Shown here: positions 20,995 to 28,295 of the stretch, in pieces | Numbering within the stretch: the first letter of the stretch is position 1 | Layout of the letters: each line of letters begins with the position of its first letter | The notes under the pieces: generated by a model | The model's input: only the letters and a program-made list of their open reading frames with translations | Told to the model about the DNA's origin: nothing | Databases searched by the model: none | Translations under genes and position numbers: made by a program | NCBI RefSeq assembly: GCF_004363095.1 | Contig: NZ_SNYO01000002.1 | Span: 372,001-436,000, forward strand | Length of the DNA stretch: 64,000 nucleotides | Origin: Actinomycetospora succinea | GTDB taxonomy: Bacteria > Actinomycetota > Actinomycetes > Mycobacteriales > Pseudonocardiaceae | Reading direction: 5' to 3'

Positions 20995-21603
20995 ATGAAC
21001 CCCCAGCCCCGGGCCGCGGGCGTGCTCCTCGCCGCGGCCGTCGCCCTCGAGGTGGTCGTCGTCCTCGTCCTCGTCGCCGTCCTCGTGACCAGGGGCCCGA
21101 CGGGTGCCCTCGTCGGCGCCGTCCTCGCCCTCGCCGTGGCGTCGATGCTGACGGTGCTCGCGGTCATCAACCTCGTGCGGGCCCGGATGGACCACGCGAT
21201 GGCCGGGTTCGCGGGTGCGGCGCTCGGTGGCCGGTTCGTGACGGGTCCGGGTGGCGTCGGTCCCGGCGGGTACCGCGGCGGCGCACACGGCGGGTTCGGT
21301 GCCGGTCCGGGCGCCGGTCCGGGCGCCGGCGTGCGCGGCGGGTACGGCCCGGGGCCCTGGCCCGACCCGACGTGGGAGCCCTGGCCGGGGCACCACCACG
21401 ACCACGGGCACCACCACGGTCACCACGACCACGGTCATCACCACGGTCATCACGACCACGGCTGGTCCGGCGCCGACGCGGGCTGGTCCTCCGACTCGGG
21501 CTGGTCCGACTCCGGGTCGTCCTCGGACTCCGGGTCGTCGTCCTCCTCGGACTCCGGCTCCTCCTCGAGCGACTCCGGGTCGTCGAGCAGCTCGTCCGCT
21601 TGA
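20995..21603 (+). CDS. Membrane protein with His-rich and Ser/Asp-rich C-terminal tail
   Basis: 202 residues. Two membrane helices (about 8-32 and 38-60) are followed by a Gly-rich linker, a histidine cluster of HHHDHGHHHGHHDHG type (~130-155), and a tail of repeated SDSGSSS units. No family is recognised. Possibilities are metal binding by the His cluster and a surface or secretion role of the Ser/Asp tail. ATG 20995 is chosen; GTG 20977 is in frame upstream. The stop abuts that of the hydrolase gene. Confidence 0.6.
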   Translation: MNPQPRAAGVLLAAAVALEVVVVLVLVAVLVTRGPTGALVGAVLALAVASMLTVLAVINLVRARMDHAMAGFAGAALGGRFVTGPGGVGPGGYRGGAHGGFGAGPGAGPGAGVRGGYGPGPWPDPTWEPWPGHHHDHGHHHGHHDHGHHHGHHDHGWSGADAGWSSDSGWSDSGSSSDSGSSSSSDSGSSSSDSGSSSSSSA

Positions 21604-22440
21604 TCAGGCCTCGACGGGAGCGGACGCCGCGAGCCGGGCGAGGATCGGGCGCACGATCGCCACGTACTCGCGCAGGTGGGTGGCCTGCGGGAGGTGGGCC
21701 CCGGGCGTCTCGACCAGCGGCACGCCCAGCCCGTCGGCCGCCCACTGCCCCGCCGCGTACAGGCAGTACAGGCGCGCATCGGGTTCGCGGTTCTCGGCGC
21801 CGCCCAGGACGACGGACGGCACGGTGATCCGGGAGAGCTGGTCGGGGGTGGGCAGGTAGCCCATCAGCGCCTCCATCTCCACGCCGAACAGGACCTCGCC
21901 GTCGTCGAGCATGCGAGCCCGGAAGGCCGGGTCCATCGCCTCGTAGACCTCGTCCCCGTCGGCCCACCGCAGGAAGAGCTCCATGGCCAGCGGTGGCCCG
22001 CCGCGCGCCATCGCGTCGGCCACGGTCCCCTGCAGCCCCTCGATGACCGCCCGGCCCTCCGGCGTGACCGTGAGGAACGCCGGCTCGTGGAAGACCGCGC
22101 CCCGCAGCAGCTCGGGACGGCGCATGGCGAGGCTCGTCAGGATCAGCCCGCCCGCGCTGTGGCCGTACGCGACGGCGGGGGCGAGGTCGAGCGCCTCGAG
22201 CAGCGCCGCGGCGTCGTCGGCCTGCTCGTCGATCGAGGTGCTGGTCCAGCCCTCGGGACGGGGGCTGCGCGAGGTGCCCCGACGGTCGTAGCTCAGCACG
22301 GTGAACCCGTCGGCGAGGAGGTCCGCGGTCTCCGGCCAGAACCCGGCGTCACCCGGACCCCCGGAGATGAACACGACCGGCGGGCCCTCGCCGCGCAGCT
22401 CGTAGTAGAGCGTCGTGCCGTTCACCGCGATCGTCGCCAT
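21604..22440 (-). CDS. Alpha/beta-hydrolase
   Basis: 278 residues. FISGGPGDAGFW (oxyanion region), YDRRGTSRSPRPEGW, nucleophile elbow AYGHSAGGLILTSL, the acid in VLGGAENREPDA and a terminal PGAHLPQATH histidine complete the triad. The HSAGG elbow and cap region suit an esterase, haloperoxidase-like or proline-iminopeptidase-like enzyme; the substrate is unknown. ATG 22440. It shares no operon with neighbours. Confidence 0.8.
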   Translation of the reverse strand: MATIAVNGTTLYYELRGEGPPVVFISGGPGDAGFWPETADLLADGFTVLSYDRRGTSRSPRPEGWTSTSIDEQADDAAALLEALDLAPAVAYGHSAGGLILTSLAMRRPELLRGAVFHEPAFLTVTPEGRAVIEGLQGTVADAMARGGPPLAMELFLRWADGDEVYEAMDPAFRARMLDDGEVLFGVEMEALMGYLPTPDQLSRITVPSVVLGGAENREPDARLYCLYAAGQWAADGLGVPLVETPGAHLPQATHLREYVAIVRPILARLAASAPVEA

Positions 22441-22550
22441 GCGCGCTCCCCTGCCGGACGCCCCGTCGGTCGAGGCCGTGGACGACGAGGCTCGCGCGGG
22501 GAGGGGACGCCGCGGACGGTCCGGCGGGAAGTACGTACGCCGCGGTGTGG

Positions 22551-22850
22551 TCAGTCGCCGACGACGCGCAGGGCCGGCGTCCGGCCCTCCGCCGCGGGCT
22601 CGACGCTGTCGGTGGAGGAGACGAGGCGCAGGTCCGGCCCGCTCGCGTCGATCACCTCGAGGGCCTCGATGAGGCTGCGCAGCAACGCCTCCCGCGGGAC
22701 GGCGCGCGAGATCCACACCTGCCGGGTGTGGGCGTCGGCCACCCAGGCCGTCCTGCCGTCGAGGGGCACCCAGTACACGCTGACGCCCGCCTCGGTCAGC
22801 AGCGGGAGGGCGGCGAGCGGCTCCGGCGTCGGGTCCGGTGTCGCGGTCAT
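22551..22850 (-). CDS. Small hypothetical protein
   Basis: 99 residues, soluble, no signal peptide. VYWVPLDGRTAWVADAHTRQ and VWISRAVPREALLRSLIEAL give an alpha/beta look with an amphipathic helix, but no known motif. It lies just beyond the mftC terminator on the same strand, 110 bp upstream (in its direction) of the hydrolase gene. A similar arrangement of small helix-strand proteins occurs among degenerate ImmA/IrrE-like proteins, but the zinc HExxH is missing. Confidence 0.55.
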   Translation of the reverse strand: MTATPDPTPEPLAALPLLTEAGVSVYWVPLDGRTAWVADAHTRQVWISRAVPREALLRSLIEALEVIDASGPDLRLVSSTDSVEPAAEGRTPALRVVGD

Positions 22851-22972
22851 ACCTGGTGAACGCGCTGGTCGAGCGATCGGATCGGTCCTCGCCGTGAAGT
22901 GCCGACGGACGGACCGGTCACGTGCCGCAACCGGACGAACGCGTTCCGCTCATCGTCGTCCGGACGAACTCA

Positions 22973-23007
22973 CCCCGGTGCCGCGAGGATCGCCCGCGGC
23001 ACCGGGG
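22973..23007 (-). terminator. Strong hairpin directly after mftC
   Basis: A perfect 13-bp GC-rich stem (22973-22985 with 22995-23007, loop 9 nt) begins 6 bp beyond the mftC stop codon. It likely terminates the mftABC transcript and isolates the small gene downstream. Confidence 0.75.
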
Positions 23008-23012
23008 GAGGA

Positions 23013-24251
23013 TCAACTGACCCTGATCCCGGCGGGCATGCGCGTGCCCTCGCCGGCGAGCGGGTCGGAGTCGCACGCTCTGTCGGGCCGGGATTCCTGG
23101 CTGGACCGCCGCACCGAGAGCTCCAGCGGCACCGGGCCGCCGTCCTTGCGGGGACCGCGGGTCTTCTTGTGCGAGTGGTCGAGCGAGGGCTTGGGGATGA
23201 CGGTGTCCATCTCCAGCTTCGCCAGCTCGCGCTCGCCGTTGCCGAGCACGCACTCGGGGTCGGGACCGTCGAGCGGCAGGCCGGTGAAGAACTTGGCCGC
23301 CATGCAGCCGCCCTGACAGGCGTCGTAGTGCGAGCACTTGGTGCACGCCCCGCCCGACTGCGGCCCGCGCAGCTCCGCGAACAGCTCGGACTCCTGCCAC
23401 ACCGTCCTGAACCCGCCCTCGGACCGGACGTTGCCGGCGAGGAACTGCTCGTGGATCGCGAACGGGCAGGCGTAGACGTCGCCGACCGGGTCGATCAGGC
23501 ACACCACGCGCCCGGCGCCGCACAGGTTCAGGCCCGGCAGCTCCTCGCCGAACGCGGAGAGGTGGAAGAACGAGTCGCCGGTGAGGACGTCCTCGCCGCG
23601 CGCGACGAGCCAGTCGTAGAGCTGGCGCTGCTGCTCGCGGGTCGGGTGCAGCTCGTCCCACGAGTCGGCGCCACGGCCGGACGGGCGGAAGCGGGTGATC
23701 CGCAGCTGGGCGCCGTAGCGGTCGGCGATCGCCTTGAAGTCGTCGAGCTGGTCGACGTTGTGGCGCGTGACCACCACGCTGATCTTGAACTGCCCGAAGC
23801 CCGCCTCGTACAGGTTCTCCATCGCGCGGATCGCGGTGTCGTAGGACCCGGGGCCGCGGACGTGGTCGTTGACCTCGGCCGTCGCGCCGTCGAGGGAGAT
23901 CTGGACGTCGACGTAGTCGGTGGCCGCGAGCTGCGCCGCGCGGGCCTTGTCGAGCTTGACCCCGTTGGTGGAGAACTTGACGCCGACGTCGTGGGCGATC
24001 GCGTAGTCCAGCAGCTCCCAGAAGTCGCTGCGGACGGTCGGCTCGCCGCCGCCGATGTTGACGTAGAAGACCTGCATCCGCTGGAGCTCGTCGATGACGG
24101 CCTTGGCCTCGTCGGTCGAGAGCTCGTTCGGGTCGCGACGGCCCGAGCTGGACAGGCAGTGCACGCAGGACAGGTTGCAGGCGTAGGTGAGCTCCCAGGT
24201 CAGGCAGATCGGGGAGGTCAGGCCTTCGACGAAGTGCTCGACGAGTTTCAT
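23013..24251 (-). CDS. mftC: MftC, mycofactocin radical SAM maturase
   Basis: 412 residues. The radical-SAM cluster motif is CNLSCVHC, with GGGEPTVRSD as the SAM-binding glycine region. A SPASM domain with CGAGRVVCLIDP, YACPFAIHEQ and CTKCSHYDACQGGCMA supplies the auxiliary Fe-S cysteines. MftC oxidatively decarboxylates the C-terminal Tyr of MftA and forms the Val-Tyr carbon-carbon crosslink. ATG 24251 overlaps the mftB stop by 4 bp. The basic C-terminal tail (KPSLDHSHKKTRGPRKDGG) is longer than needed for catalysis. Confidence 0.95.
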   Translation of the reverse strand: MKLVEHFVEGLTSPICLTWELTYACNLSCVHCLSSSGRRDPNELSTDEAKAVIDELQRMQVFYVNIGGGEPTVRSDFWELLDYAIAHDVGVKFSTNGVKLDKARAAQLAATDYVDVQISLDGATAEVNDHVRGPGSYDTAIRAMENLYEAGFGQFKISVVVTRHNVDQLDDFKAIADRYGAQLRITRFRPSGRGADSWDELHPTREQQRQLYDWLVARGEDVLTGDSFFHLSAFGEELPGLNLCGAGRVVCLIDPVGDVYACPFAIHEQFLAGNVRSEGGFRTVWQESELFAELRGPQSGGACTKCSHYDACQGGCMAAKFFTGLPLDGPDPECVLGNGERELAKLEMDTVIPKPSLDHSHKKTRGPRKDGGPVPLELSVRRSSQESRPDRACDSDPLAGEGTRMPAGIRVS

Positions 24252-24577
24252 GTGGTGGTCTCCCGCGGCTGGATCGTGCCCGCCTTCGCGAGGCCGGCGA
24301 GCGCCTTGAGGTACTGCTCCCGCTGGTGTGCAGGAACCTCGGCGGCCTCGAGGGCGCCGTGGACGTCGGGGTGGTCGGCGAGCGCCTCGACGACCCTGAC
24401 CAGCGCCCGGGTCTTGAGGAACGACAGCCGTCGGGTGTGGAAGTCGTACACGAGGGCGCCGAACGACTCCGGGCGCACCGAGACCGAGCCGGAGATCCGG
24501 TACGGGCCGTCGGCGTCGAAGTCGTCGACGCCGGCGGGGGCTGCCTGCGGGCCGGCCCCCGCCGCCGTCGTCGGCAT
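24248..24577 (-). CDS. mftB: MftB, mycofactocin precursor chaperone (PqqD-like RRE)
   Basis: 109 residues. RPESFGALVYDFHTRRLSFL is the typical RiPP-recognition fold of MftB, followed by helices ending in AGLAKAGTIQPR. It presents MftA to MftC. The ATG overlaps the mftA stop by one base (TGATG) and its stop overlaps mftC, so the three genes form a tight operon. Confidence 0.93.
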   Translation of the reverse strand: MPTTAAGAGPQAAPAGVDDFDADGPYRISGSVSVRPESFGALVYDFHTRRLSFLKTRALVRVVEALADHPDVHGALEAAEVPAHQREQYLKALAGLAKAGTIQPRETTT

Positions 24578-24651
24578 CAGTAGACGCCGCACATACCGTC
24601 GATCGAGACCTCCTCGACGAGGGTCTCCTCGACAAGCTCGTTCTCTTCCAT
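24577..24651 (-). CDS. mftA: MftA, mycofactocin precursor peptide
   Basis: A 24-residue peptide, acidic (MEENELVEE..., LVEEVS) and ending in the invariant IDGMCGVY, whose last two residues are converted to the mycofactocin core. ATG 24651 follows GGAGGA (GAGGAGGACGG). This is a gene too short for routine gene finders; its position immediately upstream of mftB confirms it. Confidence 0.95.
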   Translation of the reverse strand: MEENELVEETLVEEVSIDGMCGVY

Positions 24652-24688
24652 CCGTCCTCCTCACCAGCGGGTGCCTCGGGCGCTGCGA

Positions 24689-24710
24689 ACGGTAAGCGGC
24701 ACTCGGTGCC
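24689..24710. promoter_or_regulatory. Candidate MftR operator and mftA -10 box
   Basis: In the 141-bp divergent gap, the palindrome GGCAC-TCG-GTGCC (24698-24710) lies just upstream of a TACCGT (-10 for mftA, 24694-24689 on the minus strand). A TetR-type repressor bound there would block mftABC. A second weaker inverted repeat GGGTG...CACCC lies at about 24728-24742 on the mftR side. Confidence 0.45.
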
Positions 24711-24792
24711 ACCGCCAGACTCGATCCGGGTGGGAAACACCCCTCCGGACGGCGGGGACGGCACGCCCCTCCCCGTGGTAGAGGATGGGCAC

Positions 24793-25371
24793 GTGGCGAC
24801 GACGAGGAGTGCGCGAGCGCAGCGCCTCGAGAACGTCGCGCTCGAGTTGTTCGCCTCCCAGGGCTTCGACGAGACCACCGTCGACGAGCTCGCCGTGGCC
24901 GGCGGTGTCGGTCGGCGGACGTTCTTCCGGTACTTCCCCACCAAGCTCGACGTCGTGCTCGGCGAGCTGGACGACGGCCTCGCCGCCCTGGTCGGCGCGC
25001 TCGCCGACCAGCCCGGCGACGACCCGGTGGCCGCCGCGCGCGCCGCCTTCCTCGCGATCAACCACTACGCCGCGGCCGAGCTGCCCGCCCTGCGCCGCCG
25101 TCTCGGCCTCATCGAGGACGTGCCGGAGCTCGCCGCGCGCGCCACGGTCCGCTACCGCGACTGGGAGTCCGCACTCGCGGCCGACGCCGCCGGGCGCTGG
25201 GGCGACGACGCGGGGTCGCTGCGCGCGCAGGTGTTCGGCCGGGCGGTGGTGGCCTCGATGCGCGCGGTGTTCAGCGCCTGGCACGCGCGGCCCGAGGCGG
25301 ACGCCGACGCGCTCGGCGCCCTCGTCGAGGAGGCGTTCGACGCGCTGTCGCGGGGGTTCGCGTCGCCGTGA
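24793..25371 (+). CDS. mftR: MftR, TetR-family mycofactocin regulator
   Basis: 192 residues. Helix-turn-helix FDETTVDELAVAGGVGRRTF and FFRYFPTKLDVVLGELDDGL match mycofactocin-system TetR proteins, which sense acyl-CoA in mycobacteria. GTG 24793 is chosen; a TAGAGG box about 10 bp upstream suggests a leaderless message. It is divergent from mftABC and its stop overlaps the following GntR gene (GTGA). Confidence 0.85.
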   Translation: MATTRSARAQRLENVALELFASQGFDETTVDELAVAGGVGRRTFFRYFPTKLDVVLGELDDGLAALVGALADQPGDDPVAAARAAFLAINHYAAAELPALRRRLGLIEDVPELAARATVRYRDWESALAADAAGRWGDDAGSLRAQVFGRAVVASMRAVFSAWHARPEADADALGALVEEAFDALSRGFASP

Positions 25372-25742
25372 GCTCCGACCCCGAGGATCTCATCGACCTC
25401 GACCCGGACTCCTCCGAGCCGCCGTTCGAGCAGCTGCGCGCGCGGGTCACCGAGCTGGCCCGCACCGGCGCCCTCGCCCCGCACACCCGCCTGCCCGCGG
25501 TGCGCCGCCTCGCCGGCGACCTGAACCTCGCGCCCGGCACCGTCGCCCGCGCCTACCGCGAGCTCGAGGCCGCCGGCGTCGTCGAGACCCGTGGGCGGCT
25601 CGGCACGTTCGTCGTCGGCGGGGACACCGCCGCCGACCCGGCCCGCGAGCTCGCCGCCGAGTACGCCCGCGCCGTCACCGCACTCGGCGTGTCCCGCGAC
25701 CGGGCGCTGGACCTCGCCCGCGCGGCGCTGGCCGACATCTGA
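25368..25742 (+). CDS. GntR-family regulator, YtrA-like
   Basis: 124 residues. Winged helix with EQLRARVTELARTGAL, LPAVRRLAGDLNLAPGTVAR and AYRELEAAGVVETRG, followed by a short helical tail, as in the YtrA subfamily. It overlaps mftR by 4 bp and is therefore in its operon; a role in the mycofactocin regulon is possible but not required by the motif. Confidence 0.8.
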   Translation: MSSDPEDLIDLDPDSSEPPFEQLRARVTELARTGALAPHTRLPAVRRLAGDLNLAPGTVARAYRELEAAGVVETRGRLGTFVVGGDTAADPARELAAEYARAVTALGVSRDRALDLARAALADI

Positions 25743-25757
25743 GCCACCGACGTCGTT

Positions 25758-25779
25758 CGCGAAAGCAACGCCTTTCGCG
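25758..25779. terminator. Hairpin after the GntR gene
   Basis: CGCGAAAG (25758-25765) and CTTTCGCG (25772-25779) form a perfect 8-bp stem with a 6-nt loop, 15 bp after the GntR stop. No T tract. Confidence 0.5.
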
Positions 25780-25853
25780 GAACCGGATCCGTGCGCGGAC
25801 TTCGTGCGTCGAACTCGGTGAGTCGAACCCGACCACCGACGACGGGAGCCCCC

Positions 25854-26363
25854 ATGAACGCACGGATCGCGCGGCCGGAGCGCCGCGCCGCCGAACTGAC
25901 GGTGGTACTCGTCATCATCGGCCTCGCCCTGGGGGTGACCGCCGCTCCGGCCTCGGCGGCGCCTCCCTGGGGCGCGTGCGGACGCTCCACGCCCGAGGAC
26001 AAGATCGTTCGCCAGTTCCCGGCCGGCATCACACTGCGCTGCGGCGGGCCGATCGGATCATCCGACCCGCGTCACGGCTACCGGCACATCCTCGCGCGGC
26101 ACCGCACAGACTTCGAGAACATGGCCTTCGGCACCGGGACGTTCCAGAACTGGCGCGACGTCGCCGACCTCTCCATCGAGACCATCGCCAATGATCCCGA
26201 CGTCACGGTCCCGGTGGGTGGCAACCAGCTCTGCATGTCACGCGTGATCTTCCTGAACGATCGCCGGACCGGGCAGCTCGTCCGTCAGCAGATCGTGCGG
26301 ATGTTCATCAACGCGACCACGCGGGACGTCAACACGCTCCATCCGCACCAGCGCCATTGCTAA
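25854..26363 (+). CDS. Secreted protein with toxin-like C-terminal domain
   Basis: 169 residues. A Sec signal peptide (hydrophobic VVLVIIGLALGVTAAPASAA, cleavage near residue 37) is followed by a mature domain with RCGGPIG, DPRHGYRHILARHRTDF and a C-terminal FINATTRDVNTLHPHQRHC. The RHI..RH pattern and Cys at both ends resemble small actinobacterial secreted proteins and polymorphic-toxin nuclease tips; this is a resemblance only. GC content is lower and codon use looser than in flanking metabolic genes, which hints at transfer. The next gene begins 1 bp after its stop, so they are coupled. Confidence 0.6.
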   Translation: MNARIARPERRAAELTVVLVIIGLALGVTAAPASAAPPWGACGRSTPEDKIVRQFPAGITLRCGGPIGSSDPRHGYRHILARHRTDFENMAFGTGTFQNWRDVADLSIETIANDPDVTVPVGGNQLCMSRVIFLNDRRTGQLVRQQIVRMFINATTRDVNTLHPHQRHC

Positions 26364-26364
26364 C

Positions 26365-27123
26365 GTGCCGGCCGTGGGCGCGCAGGAGACCGAGGTCGAC
26401 GCCCTGTTCGCCGCCTTGCGGCGTCACGGTCTCGCCGTCGACACCCGGACGGCATCGCCCACCGTGGCACCGCGCGGGAACGGGGGGCCGGCGGCGGTCC
26501 TCGATCTGGCCGAGGACCTGCTCGGCGCATACCTCGACGACGTTGCGGCGGGATACGCCCCGTTCGAGGACGATCCGCGCGCCGTGGCGCGGGGCCTCGT
26601 CGCGGTCCAGCTCGCCGAGCATCTGACCGCCGACCACGGAGACGGGGTGAACCGGGTGCGGCGCGTCTCGCTCGTGCTCGACGAAGGCGCCCCGCGTTTG
26701 GTCGAGGAGCGCAACGACGACGGTGATGCGCCCCCGAGCGCCGACGGCCCGCACGACGATCCGGCCGTCTTCGCCGCCGAGCTCGAGGCCCTCGCCCGCC
26801 ATCTCCGCGAACAGGGCTTCGACACCGAAGCCGTCCCGGGTCGGGCCACGATCCGCATCGATGGACGGACCGTGGAGCTGCCGCCCGACCTCTATCGGGT
26901 CTACCTCGAGGCCCAGGAGGAGGAGTTCGAAGCGCTGGGCGGCGACCCGCGGAGCCACGCCTGGGCCGCGTGGTGTCGCCTCGTGGCCGGGCTGCTGAGG
27001 GATGGCGCTCCCGGCTTGTCGCTGGCGACCGCACCGGACGGCGAGGTGCGCCTCGTTCCCCACCCCACCAGCGACGCAGACCCTGACCCACCCTTGGAGT
27101 GGAGCGCCGAACCCGGACACTGA
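26365..27123 (+). CDS. Cytoplasmic partner of the secreted protein, unknown family (immunity candidate)
   Basis: 252 residues, acidic, no signal or membrane segment. GTG 26365 lies one base after the TAA of the secreted gene (GTG 26374 is an alternative). Visible blocks are AALRRHGLAVDTRT, VAVQLAEHLTADHG and LEALARHLREQGFDTEAVPG, a helical plus beta arrangement without a known motif. Acidic, coupled, leaderless proteins of this kind are often immunity proteins; that is an inference from position and charge. Confidence 0.55.
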   Translation: MPAVGAQETEVDALFAALRRHGLAVDTRTASPTVAPRGNGGPAAVLDLAEDLLGAYLDDVAAGYAPFEDDPRAVARGLVAVQLAEHLTADHGDGVNRVRRVSLVLDEGAPRLVEERNDDGDAPPSADGPHDDPAVFAAELEALARHLREQGFDTEAVPGRATIRIDGRTVELPPDLYRVYLEAQEEEFEALGGDPRSHAWAAWCRLVAGLLRDGAPGLSLATAPDGEVRLVPHPTSDADPDPPLEWSAEPGH

Positions 27124-27328
27124 GGCGACTTGCTGGCGCCAGGCACGAGGGCCCGACCGGCTCTCCCCTGGGGATCACGGGCGACGTGGTGCACCCGGCG
27201 TGGCTCGCGAGGTGCATGACGTCGCTCCTGATCACGCCTGCCGGGCACCGCCGTCGAGCGAGGGACGCCTCGCTGCCTCCCACGCACCCAGCGACGCCCT
27301 CGCTCCCACCCCGAGCCGCACGCCGGAG
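27124..27328. other. Gap between convergent genes
   Basis: A 205-bp non-coding gap between the putative immunity gene and the SDR gene. It contains no clear stem, repeat or reading frame with a ribosome site. Confidence 0.4.
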
Positions 27329-28069
27329 CTACCAGGGCACCTCCGCCCGGTCCTCCCACAGCCGCCCGGTGGGCGCCGGGTCGGACGGGGACGAGTCCCG
27401 CGTCGCCAACCACAGGGCCGTGTCCGCACCCTGCCCGATCGACCGGGGCGCGTCGGGCCCGCCCATGTCCGTGCGGCAGTGCCCCGGGCAGGTCGCGTCG
27501 ACGAGGACGCCGCGCCGGCCGAGGGCGAGCTCGTGGGCGAGGTTGCGGGTCAGCGCGTTCAGGCCCGCCTTGGCGACGCGGTAGGGCGCGAGGCCGCCGG
27601 CCGTCCCGGGCCCGGTGAGCCGGCCGAGGCACGCCGACAGGTTGACCACCCGCCCCCACCGCCGCTTCGCCATCCCCGGCACCAGGGCGTGGATCAGCGC
27701 GAAGGGCGCGTCGAGGTCGACGGCGCGGACGTCGCGCCACTGCGCGAGCGAGGCGTCGAGGGTCTTCGACCGCGGCGCGCTCATCACCGCGGCCGCGTTG
27801 ACCAGCACGTCCACGTCGAGCCCGTCCACGCGCGCCGCGATGCCGTCGACGTCGGCCAGGTCGTGGGGCAGCGCCCGCCCACCGAACGACGCCACGGCCT
27901 CCTGCAGGGCGTCGGGGTCGCGCGCCATCCCGATCACGGTCGCGCCGGCGCCGGCGAGCCCCGCGGCGATCGCCCGACCCAGTCCGCGGCTCGCGCCCGT
28001 CACGAGTGCGGTCCGCCCGGTGAGCTCGTGCGTCACCGGACCGAGGTTCCCCGCGTCGGCCCCTTCCAC
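27329..28069 (-). CDS. Short-chain dehydrogenase/reductase
   Basis: 246 residues. NAD(P) motif TGASRGLGRAIAAGL, VLVNAAAV, catalytic Ser in VVNLSACLG and the YRVAK active-site pair. The GTG at 28069 gives a 17-residue leader before the Rossmann fold; GTG 28036 is an equally possible start. Substrate unknown. It is divergent from the methanol dehydrogenase gene. Confidence 0.8.
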   Translation of the reverse strand: MEGADAGNLGPVTHELTGRTALVTGASRGLGRAIAAGLAGAGATVIGMARDPDALQEAVASFGGRALPHDLADVDGIAARVDGLDVDVLVNAAAVMSAPRSKTLDASLAQWRDVRAVDLDAPFALIHALVPGMAKRRWGRVVNLSACLGRLTGPGTAGGLAPYRVAKAGLNALTRNLAHELALGRRGVLVDATCPGHCRTDMGGPDAPRSIGQGADTALWLATRDSSPSDPAPTGRLWEDRAEVPW

Positions 28070-28221
28070 CCGCCGCCCTTATCGCGTAGGAATGGCAACA
28101 ACTCGCCGGTCACAACGCCGCACGGTGGGCAGGCCCCGAACCTGTCCGAAGGTGCAGGACGGGCACCGTCGCCGTGGTCGGGATCACCGCGCGGCTCTGT
28201 CGCGGTGACCCGGGCCACCCC

Positions 28222-28227
28222 TAGCGT
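28222..28227 (+). promoter_or_regulatory. Probable -10 box of the methanol dehydrogenase gene
   Basis: TAGCGT, about 69 bp upstream of the start codon in the 226-bp divergent gap, matches the TAnnnT actinobacterial -10. The region 28160-28220 contains GGTGACCC-type half sites where a LuxR-type regulator could bind. Ribosome site GAGAGGA precedes ATG 28296. Confidence 0.4.
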
Positions 28228-28295
28228 CGCGCCGGATCACGAGCCGGCCCGTCGACGGAGACGGGCCGCTCGCCCGACCCGACGAGAGGACCAGC

